DNA of 64,000 nucleotides. Source: Vespula vulgaris. Lineage: Eukaryota > Arthropoda > Insecta > Hymenoptera > Vespidae. The DNA lies in contig NC_066607.1 in the NCBI RefSeq assembly GCF_905475345.1, positions 620,001-684,000 of the forward strand, read 5' to 3'. The translations under genes were made by a program, and so were the position numbers. Below the pieces are notes generated by a model, which was not told where the DNA came from, ran no database searches, and saw nothing but the letters and a program-made list of their open reading frames with translations. Of this stretch, positions 48,991-61,293 are shown piece by piece (position 1 is the stretch's first letter; every line of letters starts with the position of its first letter).

Positions 48991-51900
48991 TTTGCATTAT
49001 ATCTGTAGATAAAAGACTAGATTAATGGAAGTATTCCATAACAGACTAATATAGCTTCCATTTATAGTCTATTATGTACATAATTTTATATAATAATTTT
49101 AGTACGGAATATTTTAAAATTATGTGAAAACGTCAATTCCAGGTTTATATTGCATTATCATCATTATTCAATCAATTTAAATTATGTCATTATTGTGACA
49201 TTATTCGTCATTATTATAATTATAAATAGAATAATGTTTGAGTTTAATGTTTCGAGTTGTTTGTCATAATAATTACGTTTTGTACTAATAAAATATTCAT
49301 AATATTCTTATAAATATTCATAATATTTATTAATTTCCTGAGTTGCGTGTATTCCTTTGTTAATAATTTCCAATAGAAATTTATTGAAAATGAATATCAT
49401 GAATAATACATACATCCATATATATTGACACGTACTTCGTATTGAACGTTTTATGATTGGTCTTCTACTTGTTTGCTCTCGTGCATGCGCATACGAGGCT
49501 GTTTTTATTAGGTGAGGGGTTACGAGTGAGAGCGCACCTTTGTGTGTGTTTGTGTCTGTGTGTGTAAATCCCTCATTAAATATAACAACGTCATGTATGG
49601 AAGGTGCTTCTTTCCCTATTTTTCTCTCATCAAACTGTAGCATACAGGAAATACGATAATGAGTGTAATTTAATTATCAGTTTATGTAGCCATATCACTA
49701 AGTTAATCATTTATATCTTCTACAGAGTGATGGACAACGTCACTAATTTAGTTTTTCACATGAATGTCTACATTTTTTTTTAAATTTTTGGTTTAAAATT
49801 TTTGATCAAGGATTTACTTATCCAAAATCTTGAAAGCAAATGATGCAATAATTCTTATAGTTATCTAATATTTCATATTTTATGATCTAAACTACTCAGT
49901 TCCTATGAGATTACTACATTTCTCCAAAGGTCCAATTTATATTCCGTATAACCGAACATAGTAATGATTTTATCATATTTCTAGTAACATAATATTTGGG
50001 ATTGTATAGTGTGAATAATGTTATATCTCAAAAAATGGACATATAATGTAAATCTTACAGTATACTTTTCCCGACCTTAATTACTATTTCTGATAAAAGT
50101 AGAGATCATGTATATTTTTTTCTAGCTGTTTCTATTCGATCAATCGATCAATATCGCTCAAAGCAGTAGTTAAAAATGATGTGGAAACATTGTTTCTCAT
50201 GAAATAACCTTTCCTTCTAAAAGCAATCCTTCAAATCCTATTTTAACGGTAACGTCAAAGTTGTCTTCTTGTCAAAGAATAAGTAACTATATATAAATAA
50301 ATAAGAGTACGAATTCTCTCCTTGAAAAAATAAATAAACAAAATTGAATTCTTACAAAGTGAAATGATCGAAAGTGTAAGGATACGGAGAATTATCGATA
50401 GGAAGAAACAAGAATATAAATAGGTATCGAAAGAAGAATAGAAAATAAGTATAAAAATAGTTTCGTTAGTATCCATATTATTGATAACGTTGTAATTAGA
50501 TTAAAGAAAACAATAATCTCAATATTTGAAGCAATATATGAAGTCAATATATGAAAAGTAGTAGGTGGAGTTAAGAGCGCACGCTCGGATTAATGAGCGG
50601 TACTATGAGAGGAGGTGCGACCAGGATGATAGGTAACGGAGAACTCATGATTTTATATTTTAATTGATTTTATTCATTGAATGGGTATACAGAATCGATA
50701 TTAGCGAGTGTTGGACTAACTGTTCATTCTGATTTCATTCGCAATGACAAGTTATAAGAAGTTCCAAAAAAGGTACTATTATTGCCAAGAATAGTATATA
50801 CTTGGTAACATAAATCATGTTTGAATTTTTTGTGTGTCAATCTATCAATTATCATGTAATATTATTGGTTACTTTTGTTTTGTAGGGAGTTTCGTAAGAT
50901 AGAACTGTTTTCGTTAGTCCTTCGTAAATGCATTACACACATGAATATATATTTCTGAATAGCTTCAAACGTTACATAGATTATATACATATGCATAGAT
51001 ATACACAGACACATACATGTATATATCACTACGTACCCATATATAATTATATTTACATACCTTTACATTCATATAGGCACTGGTATATCTTTCATCTACT
51101 TATATTTATCTATGAATCCATAAACGTTCAATAGAAATTAAATTAATGATAAATGAATAATACTTATTTTTTCTTTTTGATTTTAAAGAAATTTTTTTGA
51201 ATTTATTGTCAAAAAGAAAATTAAAGCATAATTTAAAATAAAAAGAAATAAAAAATTAAAATTGAAAAAAAATTAATTTAAATTAACATTGAATAAAATT
51301 ATTTTAAATTAAAGTTTAAGAATGATCATTGGAATGTTTTTTTTTTATTTTAATTAAAAATTTTATTTTTTAATTTTAATTCTTTCTTGATTTTTTTCTT
51401 ATTTTTTCATTTCAAATTTCCTCTTTGATTTTAATAATTACTTTTCAATATTAATTTCTTTGTTGGATTCTGTTTATTTTTTAATTTTCATTTTCACCGT
51501 TTGCTTCTGGATATCGCCTCAGGGAAATCAAAGCCAAAAAAACAAAGATATCTCATTGATAAGGGTAGCAATGAAAATGATAATGTAAAGGCACGACCTT
51601 AAAATTTGTCCTACTGTCTTAAATCATAAGGAATAAAGTTCTGATTTTTTGTAAAACAATGTGATCCTAAATGTCTAAAAATTCATATAAATCAAATAAC
51701 ATTCTAATATATTAGCGGGCGTTAAAGTTATGCGGTATCATATGGTACAGTATATAGCATGTTCGAGTGACGAATTTGCTGCTAATTAACGACCCAGACA
51801 GTGAAAAGTACAAAGGATAAATTCGGAAAAATATGAAACTATTATTAATTCGATTTTTAACATCCATCTAGAGATAGAACGAAGAATTTGTATTATTTTA

Positions 51901-52610
51901 TTTGGCCTATGATCAATTTATAATCATTATTTTTATAGTAATTTTTATATAGTACTTTAACTTTTAAAAGGAACTTTGAAAGTTATTTTAAAACTTTGAA
52001 AGTTATTTTAATTTATTTTCTGCTAGATTTAAATTCCGAACTGGCAGCTATTGTATAAGTAACGAAGTAATGTATAAGGCAACGAAAACAAACTTTTGGC
52101 AGATTTCGACAATTACCCGAATATTCCTTTGTACTTCGACAAGTAAATATCAAAACTCTCTCATTCTAATGGTGAATAGATGAGAGTTAATAATTTCGGA
52201 ACCATTTGCATTTATATAAATGATATGCGGAATTGAATATACTAATATTTAAACACAGTAAGTTCGCTTAAGCGTTACAAAACATAAAATAGTTTTTCTT
52301 TAATTTTGAATTCTAAATCGTTGCCTTCAACTAATAATAACAGAAACAAACCTTGCATTGACTTTGTCTTGCCTCCGTTACCGGATCCGTCCTTCTTGAT
52401 CCACCGACGGGCAGACATCGCAGCTCCCTCGCTGCAGTTTAAAAAGAATAGAAAACACTACATTAACGTACATATATATAAGAAAAAATATTATATAAGT
52501 TTACCTATATTATATAAAATTGTCTACAGCATGATACATAAAGGTAAAAGTCTATAAAAGTAAATCCTACGATATTCAACGTTATAAAATTCGAATATGA
52601 TTTATCTTAC

Positions 52611-52808
52611 CCAGAACACGAAGTGCAAACTATCACCAGCGATTCTCAACATCGACTCCAGAATTACAGGCATTTTTTCGGTTACTTCCGTTTGGATGAT
52701 GGTTCTTTTTCCCAGATCGTTGTTATTCTTTCGGAACTAATTAGCGGTGGTCATGTTGGCGTCTTGATTTAGAATAAGCTTGTCAATCTCTCGTCAAATA
52801 GCTTGTAT
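52611..52808 (-). pseudogene. Exon-like island B, unit 5
   Basis: Matches the unit 3 version over its first ~150 bases and then the unit 4 version, which suggests a conversion boundary within the exon-like stretch. Confidence 0.4.
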
Positions 52809-55379
52809 CTTCTTTTAAATCACTTAAATTATTCTCCCTCTATTTTCCTCACCATGACAAGCATTTCTTCCGCGGTAATCCAATCATAAATTTATCAATA
52901 GTTTTGAATCCATTCTAAAGTTTCGGGGAATTTTTTTTTTCTTTCATCTTTCTTTTCTGCTTTTGAATCCTTTTTATATTTTTTGATTTCCAATATCGAT
53001 CATTCTCCATATCCATATGTGTATCCTTTCGATCATTTTACTATTTAGGTATCGAATTTTGTTCATCTTTTTTTCCAGGATTATATTAGATACATATATG
53101 TAGATCTTAGATATTTGAGCGCGTATACAAATGTATTGGTAGATAAACATAATTATATATAAGTACGTAGCAATATATACTTATAAGTGTGTGTGTATAG
53201 CTACACATATGAATATATGTTTCGTGCTCCGGCTGAAAAGAGTAAGAAAAATTACTTTCACGTACCTATGTGGAAGAAAAAATATATAAGATTATATCTA
53301 AGCAAATTTAAACGAAATTTAATGAACTTACGGAAAGCTAGCAGAAATACTTCCATCTTCTTCTATTGATAATTACACTTTATAGAATTTGCTCTAAAGA
53401 AAATAATTTCCCGTTAATATTGCATTACGATTGATAGATTTAAACAAAAAGAATTCAAATATAATTTATCTCACCGGAAATTGTTTGAAATGGTATAAAT
53501 GATATCCATATTTGCGAATGGATATATATCACTCTCGATCGTCTCTCTTTAGAAAGATTGGTAACTTGCCACGACAAGGTCCCGAATCACAATGTTCAGC
53601 TTAATCAATTCTCGCCGACAGCATTTACAGTGATATTGATACGAGCGTGCGCTGTTTATGTTCTCCCACTATTTTTCGCATCTTAATGAATACACCAATC
53701 CCGGAAATTCTATTAAAATTACCTATAATTTTGGATCAATACTACCCCTACACGGGAAATATTTTTTTTTCTTTTTTACATTTTACGAATGGAATGTTGT
53801 TTATCCGTTTCTCCAGGATGGGATTCTTTTTTGTATTTATTTATTTATTTATTATTTATTTTTTATTTTTATGAAGAAAACGTGGACATTTTGTAGAAAA
53901 TCGAATAAAATATATTGTATTTAGAAGAAAAGTTTATTTCATGGAAAAGCTATCTTTTACACTATTTATAACTTATGGTTTTAGCGATATCTAACCGTTG
54001 ATCATATAATATACTATGAGATACTATGATATTAGAGAAAAGTGTAATACATCTCTAATATCCAAAAATAATAATTTGAAATAAATGTTGGAGATAGTAT
54101 ACTATATTCGGTTATGCGTAGTAAAAAATATACGATTAGAGAAATATAGTATTTTCCTAGGAACTAATTAGTTTAGATCACACAATTCGAAATATCAGAT
54201 AATCAGATTTGTTATTGCATTATTCTTTTAACTTCTGGAATAAGTGAATTTCTGGTAACATATTTTTAATTAAAATTTTCAGAAAAATGTAGACGTTTAC
54301 ATAAAGAAACTTCATAAAAAATCAGTGACGTCGTGAAACGTTCTGCAAAAGACAATCTTAGAGAATAATAAAACGATGCTTCTAAATGTATTATCGCATT
54401 GTTTATTACAGCTTGATGAGAGGAAATAAAGCGGTAAAATACCTTTAATTCCTGACGTGATTATTTCGCAAGAGGGATTTTACTTTTACATACAAAAACA
54501 CACGCGCGAGAATTTCATTGGCTCATATATATACGCACAAGTGTACACGCAGAGCGAGAAAGAGGATAAGAAAGGATTATAAAGGATGATCCATAGAAAC
54601 GTACGTAAAACACGTATGTAGATTTATTCTGTATTAAAATTATTTAACGAAAATATCAAAGATCTGCGTTTCGTGTGGATGACCGTTTTAGTCCCTTTGA
54701 TAACTGATGTGATATCCTCTAGCTAAAGCTGCTCATCTTCGAATCCTTTGTTAGAGTTATTTTATCTCCTCACTCTACCGATCGTATATTCTTTCCAATA
54801 GACAGAGCCATATAAATCTCGTGGATCTAAAAATTCATTCTCTCTCAATCTGTATTTTTTTCCTCTCTCTCGACCGTGTAATAAGAAAATAGTGATTAAT
54901 CTGTGTAAAATAAAGTATTAAAATAAAATACGTCAAAGTGAAAAAGATTTTATTATATAAAAAAAGAAATATGATGTAGAATTTCCGTTGGATACAAATT
55001 TTTTGTACTGCGTAATAAAAAAAAAAAAATGTAACAGGAAAAGGAGATAATATTTCGAGAAAAAGTTTTCAAGTAATAAATTTTGCTATTGATCAACACG
55101 GAAGGAGATATTTACGATCAAATTTTTTGGCAAATTTTATAAACAAAATATTAAAGTACATAATTTGTAGTATCATTTATATTTAGTAATATTTTTAAAC
55201 ATGATGGAAACTTTGCAAAAAAACGTTAAAAAATTCGTGTATGTACAAACCAATAATTTCATAGTGATTAATGTTAATAATTACAATAATAGTTATAATT
55301 GTAATTAATATTACTATAATTATTAATTGTGATAATGTAATTATATCATAAAAATTATAGTTCTGTTAATCTTGAACCG

Positions 55380-56890
55380 ATAAGGTAGATACGGCAGTAT
55401 ATCTTGAAAGGTTTAATTCTCATCGCAACTATTGTTTTGTAAATATATTATTATATCTATTCGGCATAGATGATCGGCTGGAAAATTAGAAGTCGATGCA
55501 GTTCATGAAATGTTCAAGCCCTCTGATTTCAGGAATCTTCAACAACGTTAATATCGAGCGTTAGTGTAGAGAAGTAACTGTACGCAAGACACAACATAAG
55601 TAAAGTGGTAATAATGGCCAAGAAGTTGCAGGATCTACGAAAAGGTTTATTATCACAGAAAACACAAAACGGAGGAAACAAAGACTCGATTTCTTGCAAA
55701 GTGTCTCAATTATTATAAATCATTGCTAAAGTAATGTTTTTAACATTTTAGTAAAATGCAATTATTAAAATGCATGTAAATCTTGGACAGATGAGATTGA
55801 TAAAACAGAATATCTCAATTTGTTTGATTCTCATCGAATTTGTTTTGCTAATCAAACAGGATCGGCGGGAAAATAGAAGTCGATGCGGTGCGTGAAATTT
55901 TCAAGCGCTTTGAATTCAGCTATGTGGAGAATTCAATGAGTAAAATGTATCAATTATATTGGCAACGCTAATTCGAAAATATATAGGGGAATGATGAATT
56001 CCTTTCCGTACGCTCCTTCCGTTGTCATGACAAGGAAAAAGTCCATATAGGCCATTTTCAAAACCGCATAGATTCAAAGCTTTGCGTTAGTAGATAGTAA
56101 CGCTGATTTGTGATAGAAGCGAATTGACTCGAAATCTAATTAAAAACTGAGAAGAAAATTTTTCTGTTATCTTATTGAAAATGTCAGAAAAACGGTGAAT
56201 CTGATACAAAAATGGAGGGTGCTGTATGGGCCAAGTTTTATAATAAGTTTTCAACGGATGGAAAGGGACGACACGATAATTCTTTTAACGAAACGGAGTC
56301 GTCGTGTTCGTGGCAGCGAGCGGAAGTCGCAGGAACATTCCTATATTATTAACATAAAACACCGCTTCACGACGTTAGTAAAGCAATTTTCAGCAATGTT
56401 CGATATATTAAAATTAATACATAATGCAACGAAATTTGAATGGTATTATTTGTCGACTGGCATCGGAAGTCAAAAAAGCCATGTATAACGATTTTCAAAA
56501 TTGTTGAAAAGTTTTTTCAAGGAAGCTTTTTACTACTACGTATTTGTTGATGATGATCTTATTGAATATCGGCATTGGCCGAAATTGCGCAGCTTCTACT
56601 GAGAATCAAGATCGAGCACGCGTCGATTTGTTTGAATCCGAGTCGCGCGAAGGGTGAATGGCTTGTAGCCAAGGACAACCCTCATTCCATGAAGCTACGA
56701 TTGATGCTAAGAGTACTCTAAACAGGGGCAGTAAAAACGATTGGAGATAAGTTTGGCCCATATTTGAAACTATAAACGTTTTCTCAAAACATTGTTTTTT
56801 CAAGTCGATGGATGCCATAGTTGGAAAATTGCTCGATGGATATTTGTAAAATTTACATAAAATTTTTTTATTTTGCATTATATCTGTAGA
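55380..56890 (+). mobile_element. MULE-like fragment 5, without the internal deletion
   Basis: Truncated start, spacer and second start as in fragments 3 and 4, but the middle region is kept. That middle includes AVWAKFYNKFSTDG-type sequence at 56220-56260 and RRVRGSERKSQEHS in a shifted frame. It ends in the widely shared CTCATTCCATGAAGCTACGA tail. Many stops and frameshifts. Confidence 0.65.
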
Positions 56891-59576
56891 TAAAAGACTA
56901 GATTAATGGAAGTATTCTATAATAGACTAATACAGCTTCCGTCTATTATGTACATAATTTTATATAATAATTTTAGTACGGAATATTTTAAAGTTATGTG
57001 AGAAACGTTAATTTGAGGTTTATGTTACATTATCATCATTATTCAATTAATTTAAATTATGTTATTATTATAACATTATTCGTCATTATTATAATTAGAA
57101 ATAGAATAATGTTTGAATTTAATGTTCCAAGTTGTTTGTCATAATATTTACGTTTTGTACTTATAAAATATTTATAATAATTAATAAATATTCATAATAT
57201 TCTTATAAATATTCCCAATATTTGTTAATTTGCTGGGTAGCGTGCATTCCCTTGTTAATAATAACTAATAGAAATTTATTGAAAATGCATATCATGAAGA
57301 ATACATACATACATATATATCGTCACGTACTTCGTATTAAAGGTTTTATGATTGGTTCTCTACTTGCGTTTGCTTCCGTGCATGCGCATACGAAGCTGCA
57401 TTTATTAGGCGAGGGGATACGCGTGCAGGCGTAATCGCGTGTGGGACTGTGTGTATAAATCCCTCTGTAGGAATAACAACTTCATGTATGGAACGTATTT
57501 CTTCCCTTGTTTTCCTCTCATCAAACTCTAGCAGACTGGAAATACGATAATCGGTATAATTTAATTATCGGTTTATGTAGCCGTATCACTAAGTTAATCA
57601 TTTAAATCTTCTATAGAGTGGTGGACAACGTCTCTAATTTAGTTTCTTTATATGAATGCCTACATTTTTTCGGTATAAACTAATCAGTTCCTATGAAATT
57701 ACTATGTTTCTCCAATGATCCCATTTATATTACGTATAACCGAACATAGCAATGATTTTATCATATTTCTAGTAACATAATATTTGGGATTGTATAGTGT
57801 AAATAATGTTATTTCTCAAGAAACGGACATATAATGTAAATCTTACAGTATACTTTTTCTAACATTAATTAATTCTTCTGATGAAAGTCGAGGGCATGTA
57901 TATTTTTTTCTAGCTGTTGGTATTCGATCAACCGATCTACATCGCTCAAAGCAGTAGTTATAAATAATGTGGAAATATAGCTTCTCATAAAATAACCTTT
58001 CCTTCTAAATACAATCGTTTAAATTCTATTTTAATCGTAACGTGAATGTTGTCTTCTTGAAAAATAATTAGTTGTTAATTAATAAATAACAGAACAAATT
58101 CTCTCCTTGAAGAAAAAATAAACAAAATTGAATTTTTACGAAGAGAAATGATCGAAAGTGTAAGGATACGGAGAATTATCGATAGGAAGAAATAAAAATA
58201 TAAATAGGTATCGATAGAAGAATAGAAAATAAGTATAAAAACAGTTTCGTTAGTATCCATCCCATATTATTGATAACGTTGTAATTAGATAAAGGAAACA
58301 ATATTTGAAACGATATTTGAAGTCAATATATGAAAAGTAGTAGGTGGACTAAAGAGCGCATGCTCGGATTAATATTAGGTACTGTGAGAGGAGGTGTGAC
58401 CATGATGATAGGTAATGGAGTACTCAAGATTTTGTAGTTTATTTTATTTTATTTATTGATTGGGTTTACATAGTTGTTATTGAACAAGCTGATCAGTCTG
58501 AATCGAGTTCTCGCAATGACAAGTTACAAGACATTCTAAAAGAGGTACGATCAGAAGTTGTATATAATCCATCTGCGGATTGCAATATTTAAATCATCTG
58601 TATCATTTGAAGCAATTTGTTTTCGGTAAGAGAAGTCATATTGGAATTTTTCTTTTATCAGTGTATTAGTTATAATTTAATTTTGAGAGCCAATTGTTTT
58701 TTTGTAATCAATAAGATCTAATTATTAATCGAGAAAGATGGAACTATTTTCCCTAGTCTTTCGTGAGATGATGACATGGAATATTGTAATTTTTTTTTTT
58801 CTTTCCGGACGGTATATGGATTATATACATATGCATAGATATACACAGACACATATATCTATATACCACTACACACTTACATATAATTATACCTCATATC
58901 TATATATTTATATATGCATTTGTATATCTATATTTTTCCTATATTTATCTGAATCTATAAACGTTCAAAAGAAATTAAATTAATGATAAGTTAATAATAC
59001 ATCACACATATTTTTTGATTTTAACGGAATTTTTTTTAATTTATTGTCAAAACAAAAATTAAAAAATTATTTAAAATAAAAAGAAATTAAAAGTAAAAAG
59101 AAGGAAAAAAATTGAAGTAGAGAAAAAATTATTTTAAATAAAAAGAAGAAAATAATTATTTTAAATTAAAATTAAAAAAAAAAACATTCTAATGTTTTTT
59201 TCTGATCTTAATTAAAAAAATTTACTTTTTTATTTTTAATTAAATAAGATTTTTTTAATTTTATTTTTTTTTAATTTTGTAATTCTACTTTCCTTTTTGA
59301 TTTTTATAATTATTTTTCTATTTCAATTTCTTTTTTGATTTTAATTTATATTTTAAATTTCTTTTTGATCCTTTGTACCTGAATGTTCCCTCAGAGGGAT
59401 TGTCAGAATGATGATGATATCTTTTTGATAATGACGGCAATGGAAATGATAGTGTAAAAGGACTGCTTCCAAATTTGTCATATTATAGAAAGTTATAAGG
59501 AATAAATTTCTCATTTTTTGTAAAAAAATATGATCCCGAGTGTCAAAAAATTCATATAAATCAAATATCTTTATAA

Positions 59577-59835
59577 TATGTAAGCTGGTTCCAGAGTTAT
59601 GCGATATAATATGGTATAGTATATACTATGTTTGCGTGACGAATTTGGAAATGTCCAAGAGGGTGCAGAGTACAAACGATTAATGCGGAAAAATATAAAA
59701 CTATCATTCATTCACTATTTATCATCTTTCCAGAGAAAGAACGAAAAATTTGTATCATTTTACTTGGCGTTCGATAAATTTATAATTATTATTTTTATAG
59801 TAACTTTTATAGTATTTCCACTTTTGCCATATTAG
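59577..59835 (+). pseudogene. Exon-like island, unit 6 (best-preserved membrane-protein-like copy)
   Basis: First frame reads KLVPELCDIIWYSIYYVCVT. After a frameshift a 67-codon frame reads GAEYKRLMRKNIKLSFIHYL, SSFQRKNEKFVSFYLAFDKF and the hydrophobic IIIIFIVTFIVFPLLPY before TAG. It lacks the TAG seen in units 1, 2 and 4. Spacing of Cys, Tyr and the later Lys/Ile and His residues vaguely recalls the region before TM5 of hymenopteran odorant receptors, but this is only a hint. Confidence 0.4.
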
Positions 59836-60104
59836 AAATAATAAATAGATAATTTATTTGTATGTTCATAATCAATTTTCCTTTGTACTCTGACAAGTAA
59901 ACATCAAAACTTTCTCTTTCTGATCGTGAATACTTGAGAATTGATAATTTCGGAAATATTTTCGTTTTATATATAATACGCGGAAATGGATAAACTAATA
60001 TTTAAACAACAGTAAGTTCGCTTAAACGTTAGAAAACGGGAAATGCGCGTTAAACATAAAATAGTTTTTCTTTAATCTTGAATTTTGAATCGTTGTCTTC
60101 ATGT

Positions 60105-60208
60105 AATAAGAACAAAAACAAACCTTTGGTTGACTTTGACGGTTACCGGATCACTTCTCCTTGGTCCTCCGAGGAGTAGACATCGAAGTTCTCTCACTAC
60201 ATCTGAAA
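60105..60208 (-). pseudogene. Small exon-like island, unit 6
   Basis: Preceded on the minus strand by acceptor TTTTTTCAG and open through VVRELRCLLLGGPRRSDPVT to VKVNQR, where a GTTTGT donor could end it. Counterparts in units 2, 4 and 5 (with a shorter trace in unit 3) are broken differently. Confidence 0.38.
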
Positions 60209-61105
60209 AAATGAACAAAAAAAAAAAAAACGTTATAATATAAAAAAATATAATATATATATAAGAAAAAATATCATATAAGTAAAACATTATATTACTT
60301 CTTGACTATTTTATAATTATTCTAATTAAACGATTTATATGTTCACATTTAAAAAAACCATTAAAAAATTTTGATACCTTTGGTATTTTATTTTTAATAA
60401 AAATTTGTATTAGAAATACTTTCGTTTTCGGAAAAAGTTAAAAATATATAATTTATTTTTAGTATACTTTGTAAGAATTCCAATTATTTATCTAAAAATT
60501 TGAATCACATTCAGAATTTTATTTTCATCAGAACAAATGACCGAATCTCCTTGAAACTTTTTGAAATGAACTTTCGTATCGTGCAAACGGAGAATAGAAT
60601 AATTCAGAAACAAAAACTAAAAGTTTGAGAACCAAAAGATACAGATTCAATTAGAATGAAAAACCATTTCTCAAAAAAAAATCGTTTCTCTGTTCATTTC
60701 TCTGTATTCTTGATTTTGTTAAATCGAATCAAACGAACAAATCAATTAGTATGTTGAATTCGTCCCGTAATAGCAAACAGCTAAAATCACATGGTTATAC
60801 AAACTCTAATTACATTTTCTCTTCTATATAATATTATACAATAATGTGTCAAAGATAAATTTAAATTGTGAAAAAATAGAAAAAATACATAAGATATAGT
60901 GTAAAATAATAATAAAAAACTATGCAATTTTCTATAATATATTATAAAAGAGTATATCAACGGATATGAAATTATATGGATATAAAATTATATAAAATAA
61001 TGTATAATATTTCTCTAATATAACTCATAGATACATATAAAGAACAATGCAGTTGTCAATAGCATGATATCCTACGATATAAAATTCAAATATGATTTAA
61101 CTTAC

Positions 61106-61293
61106 CAAGAATATGAAGTGCAGGATATCAGTAGCGATTCTCAACGTCGATTCCGGGCATTTCTTAGGTAGTACCATTTGCACGCTTTTCTCTTTCCTAG
61201 ATCGTCCTTATCCTTTTGGAATTTTTTAGCACTGGTCATGTTGGTGTCTTGATCCAAAATAAGTTTGTCAAACTCTCATCAAATAGCTTGAAT
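61106..61293 (-). pseudogene. Exon-like island B, unit 6
   Basis: Starts REFDKLILDQDTNMTSAKKF, then DKDDLGKR, then a deletion and frameshift before the donor (TTCTTG then GTAAGTTAAATC). Two adjacent stops precede it. Confidence 0.4.

Larger units (their letters stand above)
47791..55260. repeat. Array unit 5
   Basis: The left half has its own changes. The right half is almost the same as unit 4, except that island B matches units 2 and 3. The plus LCDIIWY island at 51716 has an extra early TAG. Two adjacent copies of a TTTGAAAGTTATTTTAA-type stretch occur near 51970-52015. Confidence 0.75.

Noticed and set aside
56606..56878. Minus frame with LASIVASWNEGCPWLQAIHP, present in most units
   Set aside because: Antisense of the tail of the MULE-like fragments. 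It is conserved only because the DNA is conserved, and I know no family with it.
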